From: Nocardia mexicana NBRC 108244
GTDB taxonomy: Bacteria > Actinomycetota > Actinomycetes > Mycobacteriales > Mycobacteriaceae
Reading direction: 5' to 3'
DNA: 64,000 nucleotides
Assembly (NCBI RefSeq): GCF_001613165.1
Contig: NZ_BDBV01000027.1
Span: 85,685-149,684 of the forward strand
Below the pieces are notes generated by a model. The model did not search any database. It was not told where the DNA came from and saw only the letters and a program-made list of their open reading frames with translations. Made by a program: the position numbers and the translations under genes. Every line of letters begins with the position of its first letter. Position 1 is the first letter of the stretch. Of this stretch, positions 46,604 to 55,425 are shown in pieces.

Positions 46604-47272
46604 TCACGCCCGTGACGGCGCGGCCGAATACTCCTGTTCCGGGCGGCCGGTGCTGCCGTAGCGCAGCTGCATGCGCAGGGCCCCGGAGGCGACCAGGTTG
46701 GCGAGGTAGCGCTGGGCGGTGGCGCGGGAGACGCCGGTCGCCCCGGATACTTCCGCTGCCGACATAGGGCTCGGTGACTGCTGCACGGCCTGCAGCACCA
46801 AGTCTTTCGTCGGCGAGGCCGGGGCCGAACCGCTCGGACCGGCCGGTCGCAGTGCCTCGACGGCGGCATCGATGTCGCGGGCCGTGACCACCGGAGCGGC
46901 GAGCAGGCGGCGGTAGCGGGCGTAACCGGCCAGTCGCGTCGCCAACGCCGCGTGGTCGAACGGCTTCACCAGATAGCCCAGCGCGCCCGCGGACAGTGCC
47001 GCGCGCACGGTGGCGGCTTCCGTTGCGGCGGTGAGCATCATGGCGTCGCAGCCGATCTCGCGCACCAGGTCCACACCCGACCCGTCGGGCAGGTAGACGT
47101 CGACCAGCGCCAGATCGAACGCGGTGTCGGCGAGCGCCGACCGGGCCGCGGCCAGCGTCGTGGCCGTGCCGCCGACCGCGAATCCCGGTAGCGCGGCGAC
47201 TATTCCGGCGTGCAGGTTCGCCACCCGGAAGTCGTCGTCGACGACCAGCACGCTCAGATCGGTTGTGCCCAT
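46604..47272 (-). CDS. DcuR/CitB-type response regulator
   Basis: A 222-residue regulator. The receiver domain (residues 5-120) has the acidic pair DDD at 12-14, the phospho-acceptor D58 (ALVDVYLPDGSG) and the switch Lys in LVKPFDHAAL. The C-terminal 75 residues form an HTH (MSAAEVSGATGVSRATAQRYL) as in DcuR, CitB and DpiA. It overlaps the kinase gene by 19 nt. In other bacteria these systems sense citrate or C4-dicarboxylates and switch on their transporters; no such transporter is adjacent here. Confidence 0.92.
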   Translation of the reverse strand: MGTTDLSVLVVDDDFRVANLHAGIVAALPGFAVGGTATTLAAARSALADTAFDLALVDVYLPDGSGVDLVREIGCDAMMLTAATEAATVRAALSAGALGYLVKPFDHAALATRLAGYARYRRLLAAPVVTARDIDAAVEALRPAGPSGSAPASPTKDLVLQAVQQSPSPMSAAEVSGATGVSRATAQRYLANLVASGALRMQLRYGSTGRPEQEYSAAPSRA

Positions 47273-49260
47273 ACGGTTTCTCCCTCCACCAGCACTCCGG
47301 GCAGCCGCGCGATGAACTCCGCCCCGCGCAGCGGCGACGCACCCCCGCCCGTGCTCGACAACACCACATCCCCGCCCAATGCCCGCGACACCTGCCGCGA
47401 CAGCGCCAGCCCCACCCCGCGCCCACCGGGCGCCCCATTGTCCGGCCGCGTCGAAACTCCTTCGGCGAAAACCGATTCCACCAGGTCGGGTGCGACTCCG
47501 GCCCCGCTGTCGACCACGGTGATGTGCAGCGTCGAGCCCTCCTGCACGAGCTCGGCCTCCACATACCCGACCGGTGCCGACGGGCCTGCGGCAGCGTCGC
47601 CGTTCTGTGTAGGCGAGCGACCTCGGCGACGCCCCGGCACCGGCGAATTCTCCTGCCTCGCAGAAGCTTCCCCACGCTCGGAGTCGAGCTGATTCCCGTC
47701 CGGTTCCGCGACCGGACCCGCCCGGTTACCCGATTCCGCCGCACCGGCCCCGACGGCGGAGACGAACGGCGCATGCTCAGCGGCTGCTGCATCCGCCCGC
47801 CCGGTAACCACCGCACGGGTACGTTTCGCCGTCGATCCCGCCACCGGCTCCCGCTCCTCACCCTCGGTCGGAGGATCCGGCGTCTCGTCGAACAGGAGCC
47901 CATCGGCGCGGGCGGCCTCGATGGCGTTGTCGAGCAGGTTGCCCAGGACCGTCGTGACATCCACGGGCACAGCGAGATTCGCGTCGACCCAGGTGTTGGG
48001 GCCGAGGCGGAGTTCGATGCCGCTCTCGCGGGCGTGGGCGGCCTTGGCCGCGAGGAATGCCTGGAGATACGGGTCGCGGATCGCGTCCATGCCCGGAAGT
48101 GCCGCGCCGAGCGGGCCGGAGCCCAGCAGTTCGTCGATGTACTGCGACGCCTCCTCCGTCCGGCCGCCGTGCAGCAGACCGCTGAGCAGGTGCAGCCGGT
48201 TGGCGAATTCGTGGCGCTGCGCGCGCAGCACGGTGCTCATCGACTGCACCGCATCCAGCTGGCGGGTCAGCGATTCGACGTCGGTGCGGTCGCGCACGCT
48301 CAGCACCGCGCCCAGGTCCCGTCCGTCGCGGCTGACGGTGCGGGCGGTGACCACCACCAGGCGGTCGCCGACCGCGGTCTGCGCGGGCCGCGCGTCGGCG
48401 GCCCGGAAGACCTGCAGAACCCTTGGGGTCAAACCGATCTCGTCCACCGGCGTGCCGTTGGCGCCGTCGATGCCGAGCAGTCGACGGGCCTCGTCATTGA
48501 CGACGGTGAGACGCCACCGGGTGTCGACGGCGACCACGCCTTCGCCGATACCGTGCAGCACGGCCGCCTGCTCCCGCACCAGTTCCGCCAGTTCGGGCGG
48601 TTGCAGGCCCAGGGTGAGCCCGTGCCAGCGCCGCGCCAGCAGCATCGACCCGATCACCCCCGCCAGCAGCGCGGCTCCGGCGAACAGTCCGGCGCGGCGC
48701 AGGTCGGCGAGCAGTTGCTCGCGCACGGCCGTTGTCGAGATGCCCACGCTCACCTCCCCCACGACCGTCTCGCCGTCGGGCCGCAGCACCGGCACCTTCG
48801 CCCGCACCGATTCGCCGAGCGTGCCGCGCTCCTGAATCACCACCTCCGACCCGGCCAGCGCGGCCGACGGGTCCGTGCTGACCTTCTCCCCCAGCCGCCG
48901 GACGTCCGGATGGGCCAGCCGGATCCCGGCATCATCGGTGATCACGACGTACAGCGCCCCGGTCCTGCGGCGGGTCTCCTCGGCGAGGTGCGCAAGCTGC
49001 CCGTCGGCGAGCGAGGAGGCCAGCCCAGGATTCTCGGCAAAGGTAGCCGCGGTGTAGCGAGAGGTCTCGGACCGCACCTGCGGATCGGCCGCCACGGTGC
49101 GCGCAATCGCCAACGCCCGCTGCCCATACTCCCCGGACAGCCGCTCCTGGCCCACATAGGCGAACACGCCGAACGCGATACCGAGCGTCAGCGCAACCAG
49201 CACGACCTGCAGCAACACGATCTGTGTCCGCAACCGCACAGCGCGGCCGAACACGTTCAC
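47254..49260 (-). CDS. DcuS/CitA-type sensor histidine kinase with an insertion in the ATPase domain
   Basis: A 668-residue kinase: membrane helix 14-36, extracellular PAS sensor about 40-188, helix 191-209, cytoplasmic PAS about 225-325, H-box with H350 (QRHEFANRLHLLSGLL), N-box 439-450 (LGNLLDNAIEAA), D-box 582-588 (VVDSGAGV) and G-box 608-619. Between the N- and D-boxes, residues 455-565 are an insertion of about 110 residues rich in Gly, Ala, Glu, Arg and Pro that typical CitA/DcuS kinases lack. It sits where the ATP lid region begins, so it should loop out of the fold. The start is GTG 49260. Confidence 0.9.
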   Translation of the reverse strand: MNVFGRAVRLRTQIVLLQVVLVALTLGIAFGVFAYVGQERLSGEYGQRALAIARTVAADPQVRSETSRYTAATFAENPGLASSLADGQLAHLAEETRRRTGALYVVITDDAGIRLAHPDVRRLGEKVSTDPSAALAGSEVVIQERGTLGESVRAKVPVLRPDGETVVGEVSVGISTTAVREQLLADLRRAGLFAGAALLAGVIGSMLLARRWHGLTLGLQPPELAELVREQAAVLHGIGEGVVAVDTRWRLTVVNDEARRLLGIDGANGTPVDEIGLTPRVLQVFRAADARPAQTAVGDRLVVVTARTVSRDGRDLGAVLSVRDRTDVESLTRQLDAVQSMSTVLRAQRHEFANRLHLLSGLLHGGRTEEASQYIDELLGSGPLGAALPGMDAIRDPYLQAFLAAKAAHARESGIELRLGPNTWVDANLAVPVDVTTVLGNLLDNAIEAARADGLLFDETPDPPTEGEEREPVAGSTAKRTRAVVTGRADAAAAEHAPFVSAVGAGAAESGNRAGPVAEPDGNQLDSERGEASARQENSPVPGRRRGRSPTQNGDAAAGPSAPVGYVEAELVQEGSTLHITVVDSGAGVAPDLVESVFAEGVSTRPDNGAPGGRGVGLALSRQVSRALGGDVVLSSTGGGASPLRGAEFIARLPGVLVEGETVWAQPI

Positions 49261-49330
49261 CCCCGCAGTTCTACACGCCTGAGCTAAATGATCACAACCC
49301 TCGACCGAGGATTGCACGCCATGTGCCACC

Positions 49331-49402
49331 CCTTTCGCGCACCCCGCATTCGTCCTCGCATCCGCTGCAGCGGGTGCAAGAACACGCCACGGGTGCGGGA
49401 AA
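49331..49402. repeat. Dispersed intergenic palindromic repeat, copy C
   Basis: A 72-bp element similar to copies A, B and D: ttcgcgcacccc, then ctcgcatccgctgcagcggg and gggtgcgggaaac in the same order and spacing. It is the most diverged copy. Confidence 0.55.
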
Positions 49403-49539
49403 CACAGCACCCCAGCGCAATGCGACGCAGGAGCGAGCCGACCAGGAACCAACCCCGGGCAAAGCGTCTCCGTACCCTCCAACCCCGCCACCTTGCCAAC
49501 CCCGGCCGCGCAGCGATAGCCAAGCAACTACACCTGGGA

Positions 49540-49634
49540 GGTTTTCGGCGCGTCTCGAGTTTCAGGCGCCGCTGCGAAGCGACGAAGGAGCCAGCAGCGG
49601 CGCCTGAAACTCGAGACTCCGGGCGCCGAAAACC
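49540..49634. repeat. Large two-part inverted repeat (95 bp)
   Basis: The inner arms 49552-49575 and 49594-49617 are perfect 24-bp complements (gtctcgagtttcaggcgccg...). The outer arms 49540-49551 and 49623-49634 are perfect 12-bp complements (ggttttcggcgc). Five extra bases (tccgg) interrupt the right side only, giving a 36-bp stem with one bulge and an 18-nt loop. No repeat of it is seen elsewhere in the window. Confidence 0.85.
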
Positions 49635-49863
49635 CGCCGGAGCGAAGCGGAGGCCAAAAACCCAGCGTCGGCCTACCGAGACGTACTCCTTCAACTTCGC
49701 CGCGACGAGGGAACACCCACCCGCCCCTGCACAAAATGAGCAGAACGCCCGTATTGCAGCTTGCGCCGGTTGTGCGCACAACCCGGTCTCATGTGACCCG
49801 GCGCACTTATGGTCGGTCGGCGGTCGCACATCACACGGGCGGCCTCGAGTTCAGGAGAACCTC

Positions 49864-50715
49864 ATGACCAACCTCATGGAGCGCCCCGACGGCGAGCCGT
49901 GTATCGAGTTCCGGGGCGCCACCAAGCGCTTCCCCGGATCCGGCGGTGGCATTCACACCGCGGTGAAAGACCTCCACTTCACCGTCGCCCCTGGCGAATT
50001 CGTCGCGGTGGTCGGTCCGACCGGCTGCGGCAAGTCGACCACACTGTCGCTGGTATCGGGCCTGGAGAAGACCTCGGCCGGGCGAACCCTGGTGCGCGGC
50101 AAGGATGTCGACGGCATCCCGGACGGCATCGGCTACATGTTCCAGCAGGACGCGGTGCTGCCGTGGCGGACCGTGCTCGACAATGTGGCGCTCGGTCCGC
50201 GGTTCCAGGGTGCGTCGAAATCTCGTGCGCGCGAACGCGCCGCGGAGTGGGTGCGCAAGGTCGGGCTGGCCGGATTCGAGAAGTACTACCCGCATCAGCT
50301 GTCCGGCGGCATGCGCAAGCGCGTCGCGCTGGCGCAGACGCTGGTCAACGACCCCGAGATCCTGCTGATGGACGAGCCGTTCAGCGCGCTGGACGTGCAG
50401 ACCCGCCAGCTGATGCAGGACGAACTGCTGCGGGTGTGGGCCGGCAACGGCGGCCGTCGTGACGGGCACAGCGCCGCGGTCATTTTCGTCACCCACGACC
50501 TGGAGGAAGCCATCGTGCTCGCCGACCGAGTGGTGGTGATGACCGCGAGTCCCGCCACCGTCTGCGGCGACTTCCGCGTCACCCTGGACCGCCCGCGCGA
50601 CGTGGAGGAGGTCCGCCTCACCGACGAATTCCGCCGACTGTACAGCGAGATCTGGGGCACGCTGCGCGACCAGGTCGACGCCGCCCGCGCGAAGGGAGCC
50701 GACCGTGTCGCCTAG
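49864..50715 (+). CDS. ABC transporter ATP-binding protein (NitT/TauT type)
   Basis: A 283-residue ATPase of the nitrate/sulfonate/taurine class. Walker A GPTGCGKST (about residue 51), Q-loop MFQQDAVLPW, signature LSGGMRKRVALAQTL, Walker B ILLMDEPFSALD and switch His FVTHDLEEAI are all intact. The DAVLPW after the Q-loop is typical of SsuB/TauB/NrtD. The Shine-Dalgarno AGGAGAA precedes the ATG. It overlaps the permease gene by 11 nt. Confidence 0.93.
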   Translation: MTNLMERPDGEPCIEFRGATKRFPGSGGGIHTAVKDLHFTVAPGEFVAVVGPTGCGKSTTLSLVSGLEKTSAGRTLVRGKDVDGIPDGIGYMFQQDAVLPWRTVLDNVALGPRFQGASKSRARERAAEWVRKVGLAGFEKYYPHQLSGGMRKRVALAQTLVNDPEILLMDEPFSALDVQTRQLMQDELLRVWAGNGGRRDGHSAAVIFVTHDLEEAIVLADRVVVMTASPATVCGDFRVTLDRPRDVEEVRLTDEFRRLYSEIWGTLRDQVDAARAKGADRVA

Positions 50716-51592
50716 CACCATCGACCAGATCCCCACCGACGCACCGGAGGTCGAGGCCGAGACCGAGGAGCAGATCCTGGCTCGCGCCCGCGGCCATGCC
50801 CGCCGGTCGCGGCTGCGCACGTGGGGCCTGCGGATCGCGCTGATCGCCCTGTGGCTGGGCTCCTGGGAGCTGACCGCCTCGCTGTGGATCGACCCGTTCT
50901 TCTATTCGAAGCCGTCGCTGATCTGGCAGCGCATCGTCGAATGGTTCACCGAGGGAACGCAGTTCGGCTCGATCTGGCTGCAGATCTTCACCACGGTCGA
51001 GGAGGCGGTACTCGGCTTCGCCATCGGCACGGTCGCCGGTGTCGTGCTGGGCGTGCTGCTCGGCCGCAGCCGTTACTGGGCCGAGGTGCTGGCGCCGTTC
51101 ATCAAGGCGCTCAACGCCGTTCCGCGCATCGTGCTGGCCTCGCTGTTCATCATCTGGTTCGGCCTGGGCCTGGAGTCCAAGGTCGCCACCGTGGTGGTGC
51201 TGACCTTCTTCGCGGTGTTCTTCAACGCCTTCACCGGCGCCCGCGAGGTGGACGGCAATGTCATCAACAACGCCCGCATCCTGGGTGCCAGCCGCTGGCA
51301 GGTGCTGTCGCAGATCGTGCTGCCCAGCGCGACCACCTGGATCCTGTCCAGCCTGCACACCGCCTTCGGCTTCGCCCTGATCGGCGCGGTGGTCGGCGAA
51401 TACGCCGGCGCCAGCAAGGGTCTGGGCCTGCTGATCTCCAATGCGCAGGGCACGTTCGACGCGGCGGGCATCTACGCGGGCATGATCATCATCACGGTGG
51501 TCGCGCTGCTGGCCGAGTGGGGCATCGGATTCGCCGAGGGACGGCTGCTGAAATGGCGCCCGTCGCAGGCACAGTCGGGGCACGGGATCTGA
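50705..51592 (+). CDS. ABC transporter permease (NitT/TauT type)
   Basis: A 295-residue BPD_transp_1 permease: a cytosolic N-terminus of about 40 residues, then six to seven membrane helices, with the EAA-loop sequence EVDGNVINNARILGASRWQV that docks on the ATPase. GTG start at 50705 inside the ATPase gene. Middle gene of a tight three-gene importer operon. Confidence 0.92.
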   Translation: MSPSTIDQIPTDAPEVEAETEEQILARARGHARRSRLRTWGLRIALIALWLGSWELTASLWIDPFFYSKPSLIWQRIVEWFTEGTQFGSIWLQIFTTVEEAVLGFAIGTVAGVVLGVLLGRSRYWAEVLAPFIKALNAVPRIVLASLFIIWFGLGLESKVATVVVLTFFAVFFNAFTGAREVDGNVINNARILGASRWQVLSQIVLPSATTWILSSLHTAFGFALIGAVVGEYAGASKGLGLLISNAQGTFDAAGIYAGMIIITVVALLAEWGIGFAEGRLLKWRPSQAQSGHGI

Positions 51593-51595
51593 GCC

Positions 51596-52645
51596 ATGAA
51601 GTATCGCAAGCATATTGCCGTGGCACTGCTCGCCGTCTGCTCGCTGCTGCTGGTGACCGGCTGCCGGGATTCGCGCAAGATCCCGATGGCGGACGGGCGG
51701 CCGCAGATTACCATCATGGTCGGCGGCCTGGAGAAGGTGATCTACCTGCCCGCCATGCTCACCGAGCGGCTGGGCAACTTCGCCCGCAACGACATCGACG
51801 TGAAGCTGATGGGTGAGCAGTCCGGCGCCAGCGCCGAGACGGCGCTGCTGACCGGTGACGTGCAGGCGGTGGTCGGGTTCTACGACCACACCGTCGACCT
51901 GCAGGCCAAGGATCAGTGCCTGAAAACCGTCGTGCAGTTCGCGGACGTGCCGGGCGAGGCCGAACTGGTGTCGAAGGCACAGGCCGCGAACATCAAGTCG
52001 CCCAGCGACTTCCGTGGCAAGAAGCTGGGCGTGACCTCGCTGGGTTCGTCCACCGACTTCCTCACCCAGGCGCTGGCCGGACAGGCGGGAATGACCACGT
52101 CCGACTACGACCGCGTGAAGGTCGGTGCGGGACAGACGTTCATCGCCGGAATGAACCACGGCGGCATCGACGCGGGCATGACGACGGATCCGACGGTGGC
52201 GCAGATGGTCAAGTCCGGTGATGCCGAGGTGCTGGTGGACATGCGCACCGAGGCGGGCACCCGGGCCGCGCTGGGCGGCCTGTATCCAGCGTCGTCGCTG
52301 TACATGAAATGCGATACCGTGCAGTCGCATCCGGAGATCGTGCAGAAGCTGGCGACCGCGTTCGTCCAGACCCTGCAGTGGATCAAAGCGCATTCGCCGG
52401 AAGAGATCGCGGCGCAGATGCCCCCGCAGTACGCCGCGGCGGGCAAGGACCTCTACGTCCAGTCGATCCGCGACTCCATCGGCATGTTCAACGGCGACGG
52501 TTTGATGAAACCCGAAGGCGCCCAGAATGTCCTGAACATCCTCGGCAAGTACTCCCGCAACGTCTCCCCGAAGCGAGACAGCATCGAACTCGAGGACACC
52601 TACACCAACGAGTTCGTGCAGAAGGCGCTGGAGGGTAGGCAGTAG
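51596..52645 (+). CDS. ABC transporter substrate-binding lipoprotein (NMT1/THI5-like)
   Basis: A 349-residue lipoprotein with lipobox LLVTGC (acylated C23), followed by a two-lobed binder of the SsuA/TauA/THI5 type (ITIMVGGLEKVIYLPAMLTE, then LMGEQSGASAETALLTGDVQ and LGVTSLGSSTDFLTQ). Its ATG follows the permease stop by 3 nt. It ends the operon, with hairpins downstream. Ligands in this family range from sulfonates and nitrate to pyrimidine precursors; no residue pattern settles it here. Confidence 0.9.
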   Translation: MKYRKHIAVALLAVCSLLLVTGCRDSRKIPMADGRPQITIMVGGLEKVIYLPAMLTERLGNFARNDIDVKLMGEQSGASAETALLTGDVQAVVGFYDHTVDLQAKDQCLKTVVQFADVPGEAELVSKAQAANIKSPSDFRGKKLGVTSLGSSTDFLTQALAGQAGMTTSDYDRVKVGAGQTFIAGMNHGGIDAGMTTDPTVAQMVKSGDAEVLVDMRTEAGTRAALGGLYPASSLYMKCDTVQSHPEIVQKLATAFVQTLQWIKAHSPEEIAAQMPPQYAAAGKDLYVQSIRDSIGMFNGDGLMKPEGAQNVLNILGKYSRNVSPKRDSIELEDTYTNEFVQKALEGRQ

Positions 52646-52653
52646 ATCAGCGT

Positions 52654-52717
52654 CCGGCCAAAAGCGTGCCGGAAATAAGGAGGCAGTGCCCGACCGCATG
52701 AGGGGCGGTCGGGCACT
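52654..52717. terminator. Family-2 repeat motif and terminator hairpin after the ABC operon
   Basis: CCGGCCAAAAGCGTGCCGG (52654-52672) shares 22 consecutive bases with the right arm at 37152. It is followed by a perfect 13-bp stem, AGTGCCCGACCGC (52685-52697) with its complement (52705-52717) and a 7-nt loop, a strong terminator for the operon. Confidence 0.75.
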
Positions 52718-52818
52718 CGCCACTCCTCCACGCCATCCCCACTCCACCCACTCCCATCCCCACTCCGCAACACCCCAACCCCACCACCACTGCACAACCG
52801 CTGCGCAGCACACCCATT

Positions 52819-52863
52819 TCCCGTCGTCATTCCGGCGCGCTTTTTGCCGGAATGACGACGGGA
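52819..52863. terminator. Strong hairpin terminator at the end of asnB
   Basis: Perfect 18-bp arms (52819-52836 and 52846-52863; TCCCGTCGTCATTCCGGC and complement) with a 9-nt loop gcgcttttt. It lies 8 nt beyond the asnB stop on the minus strand and faces the ABC operon, so it can insulate both. Confidence 0.8.
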
Positions 52864-52870
52864 CCCCCGG

Positions 52871-54715
52871 TCACGCCGTTGTGACCACGGGATCGTAGTG
52901 GTCCAGCCACACCACCAGGTCCAGGAATTGTTCGAGGTCGATTCGTTCGGGCAGGGTGAGGCCGTCGGTGGGGCGGTCGGTGAGTTTGGTGACGGCGGTA
53001 GTGTCGATCAGGTCGAACACTCGGTGTCCGGAATGGTCGCCGAGCACTTGGGCCGACTGTTGTTGCAGGGCGGTCAGATACGCGCTGTCCGAGGCCAGTG
53101 GGTAGTGCACCTTCTTGCGTTCCACGACGGACTGCGGCAGCAGGTCGGCGGTGGCGGCTCGCAGCAGGCTCTTCTCCCGGCCGTCGAAGGCGCGCAGCGA
53201 CCAGGGGACGTTGTGCACGTATTCGATGAGCCGGTGATCGCAGAACGGCACCCTGACCTCGAGCCCCGTCGCCATGCTCATTCGGTCCTTGCGGTCGAGC
53301 ATGGCCCGCAGGAATCGCGTCAGATGCAGGTAGGACAGCTGACGGATCCGGGTGTCGAGGGGCCCGTCGCCCGGCAGTGACTCGACCGGTGCGACCGCCT
53401 CCGAATACCGTTCCGCCACATAGGCATCGAGGTCGAGCGCGCGCACCAGCTCGGGCCGCAGCAACCCCGTCCGCCGCGTCAGCTCGTCCGGCATCGCCGC
53501 CATCCAGGGAAAGGTTCCGGCGTCGCGCAGCGCCGGTTCATGGAACCAGCGGTATCCGGCGAAGATCTCGTCCGCCGACTCCCCCGACAGCGCGACCGTG
53601 GAATGCTCGCGCACCGCCCGCGACAGCAGATACAGCGAAGCGTCGGAATCACCGAACCCGTAGGGCAGGTCCCGCGCGGCGACCACCGCGGCCCGCACCT
53701 CGGGCGCCGCCAGGCTCGCGGAGTCGATCACGACGCTGCTGTGCCGCGCACCGACGTGCCCGGCCACCTCCCTGGCGAACGGCGAGTCCAGCGTCGAACG
53801 CCATTCGTCCGCAACGAAATTGCGCTCCTGATCGGCGAAGTCGACGGTGAACGCCCGCACCTGCTCGCCCGTGTCCCGCAGCCGAGCCGCGGCCAGTGCG
53901 GTGACCGCCGACGAGTCCAGCCCGCCGGACAGCAGCGTGCACAACGGCACATCGGCGACCAGCTGCCGGGCGATGCTGTCCTGCAACAGGTCTCGCACGG
54001 TGTCGATAGTGGTCGGCTGATCGTCGGTGTGCTCGGCCGTCGCCAGATCCCAATAGCGCCGCTCGCGCAGCCCCGACCGGCTCACCGTCACCACCGTGCC
54101 CGGATCGACCTGCCGCATCCCTTCCCACACCGCGGTCCGCGGATCGGCGATCATCGTGAACAGCTCACGTAGCCCGTCCAGCCCGACCACCCGGCGAGCC
54201 AGCGAGTTGGCAAGGATCGCTTTGGGTTCCGAGCCGAACAGCACCCCGTCGTCCGTCTGCCACAGATACAGCGGTTTGATGCCCAGCCGGTCGCGGATCA
54301 GCACCAGCCGTTGCTCGCGGGCGTCCCAGAGCGCGAACGCGTACATGCCGATCAGCCGCTCGACCACGGCCTCGCCCCATTCCAGGTAGCCGCGCAACAC
54401 GACCTCGGTGTCCGACCGGCTCCGGAAGCGGTGCCCGCGCGCCACGAGGTCCGCGCGCAGCTCGGTGAAGTTGTAGACCTCCCCCGAATACACCAGCGCC
54501 ACAGCGCCGTTCGGGGTGTCGACGGTCATCGGCTGAGTGCCGCCCACGAGGTCGATGACGGCCAGGCGGCGATGCCCGAGGGCCGCGGGGCCCTCGATCC
54601 ACACACCCCCGGCGTCGGGTCCGCGCTCGGCCATCGTCGCCGTCATCTTCTCGACGGTGTCGCGCTCACGAGCCAGGTCTCGGTCGAAGGATATCCATCC
54701 GGTGATTCCACACAT
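52871..54715 (-). CDS. asnB: Asparagine synthase (glutamine-hydrolysing)
   Basis: A 614-residue class II amidotransferase. The glutaminase nucleophile is C2 (MCGITGW) with RGPDAGG and the YSGEVYNF loop. The synthetase half has the pyrophosphate loop LLSGGLDSSA and SGESADEIFAGY. Together they make asparagine, or an amide in a specialised pathway, from glutamine and ATP. It is divergent from a TetR gene, which suggests conditional rather than housekeeping expression. Confidence 0.93.
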   Translation of the reverse strand: MCGITGWISFDRDLARERDTVEKMTATMAERGPDAGGVWIEGPAALGHRRLAVIDLVGGTQPMTVDTPNGAVALVYSGEVYNFTELRADLVARGHRFRSRSDTEVVLRGYLEWGEAVVERLIGMYAFALWDAREQRLVLIRDRLGIKPLYLWQTDDGVLFGSEPKAILANSLARRVVGLDGLRELFTMIADPRTAVWEGMRQVDPGTVVTVSRSGLRERRYWDLATAEHTDDQPTTIDTVRDLLQDSIARQLVADVPLCTLLSGGLDSSAVTALAAARLRDTGEQVRAFTVDFADQERNFVADEWRSTLDSPFAREVAGHVGARHSSVVIDSASLAAPEVRAAVVAARDLPYGFGDSDASLYLLSRAVREHSTVALSGESADEIFAGYRWFHEPALRDAGTFPWMAAMPDELTRRTGLLRPELVRALDLDAYVAERYSEAVAPVESLPGDGPLDTRIRQLSYLHLTRFLRAMLDRKDRMSMATGLEVRVPFCDHRLIEYVHNVPWSLRAFDGREKSLLRAATADLLPQSVVERKKVHYPLASDSAYLTALQQQSAQVLGDHSGHRVFDLIDTTAVTKLTDRPTDGLTLPERIDLEQFLDLVVWLDHYDPVVTTA

Positions 54716-54724
54716 GCCTACAGT

Positions 54725-54770
54725 TTGTAGTCACTCTAAAATTAATGCAACATCAATTTTGTGGCGACTG
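54725..54770. promoter_or_regulatory. Imperfect inverted repeat between asnB and TetR gene
   Basis: The AT-rich divergent gap (70 bp) holds a long imperfect inverted repeat: AATTTTAGAGTGACTAC on the minus strand faces AATTTTGTGGCGACTGTAG on the plus strand. It is a likely TetR operator covering both promoters. A -10-like TACAGT at 54774 lies 6 nt before the TetR ATG, suggesting a leaderless message. Confidence 0.6.
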
Positions 54771-54785
54771 TAGTACAGTGCGGAT

Positions 54786-55382
54786 ATGGGTGACACCGAG
54801 GTCGGACTGCGCGAGCTGAAGAAGGAGCGCACCCGCCGCGCACTGCTGCGCGCGGCGTACCGCCTGTTCGAGGAGAAGGGCTACGACAAGACCACGACCG
54901 TCGAAATCGCCCGTGCCGCAGAGGTTTCGCCCGGCACGTTCTTCAATTACTTCGCCACCAAGGAGGAGCTGGTCTTCGGCGACCGGACCGGGATCATCGA
55001 GTCGGGGCTGCGGGTGCTGAGCGCGCCGAAACGCGGCGAGGTTCCGGCGGACCTGGTGCTCCGCAGTTTCGGCACGATGCTGGCGACCGAGCAGCGCGAC
55101 GATCCCATCGAGGAACACGGATCGTCGCGGGCTCGCCTGCTGTTCACGGTGCCGTCGCTGTACGGGGCCATGCTGCAGCGCACCTTTGCCACCCAGGAGC
55201 GGATGGCGGCGGCGCTGCGACGCAGCTACCCGGAGGACCTGGATGACGTCCGCGCCGCCACCGTGGTCGGCGCGTTCGTCGGCGCGGCAATGGCCGCGAT
55301 CCGTGCCGCCGCCGAGCGGGACGAGCCTCTGAAACCCGCGCTCATGGACGCAATTCACTTGGTAGCGGACAACTTCCGCTGA
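54786..55382 (+). CDS. TetR-family transcriptional regulator
   Basis: A 198-residue TetR protein with HTH TTVEIARAAEVSPGTFFNYF (residues 38-57) and a helical C-terminal domain. The FNYF ending and short charged N-terminus (RELKKERTRRALLRAAY) are typical of the AcrR-like subgroup. Divergent from asnB, which it probably controls. It converges with the oxidoreductase gene at 55426. Confidence 0.88.
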   Translation: MGDTEVGLRELKKERTRRALLRAAYRLFEEKGYDKTTTVEIARAAEVSPGTFFNYFATKEELVFGDRTGIIESGLRVLSAPKRGEVPADLVLRSFGTMLATEQRDDPIEEHGSSRARLLFTVPSLYGAMLQRTFATQERMAAALRRSYPEDLDDVRAATVVGAFVGAAMAAIRAAAERDEPLKPALMDAIHLVADNFR

Positions 55383-55425
55383 CCACGCATTCAACGACCG
55401 GACGACGCGCCAGCAGATGGTCTCC

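Larger units (their letters stand above)
49261..49863. other. 603-bp intergenic region with repeat copy C and a giant hairpin
   Basis: No credible gene; an antisense open frame over 49284-49829 has unnatural composition and no family. It contains dispersed repeat copy C (49331-49402), a 95-bp inverted repeat (49540-49634) and, at its right end, the promoter of the ABC operon. The Shine-Dalgarno AGGAGAA lies at 49854-49860. Confidence 0.65.

Noticed and set aside
49284..49829. 181-residue open frame antisense before the ABC operon
   Set aside because: It covers the giant hairpin and repeat copy C, is rich in Arg, Cys and Trp and has no homologous features.
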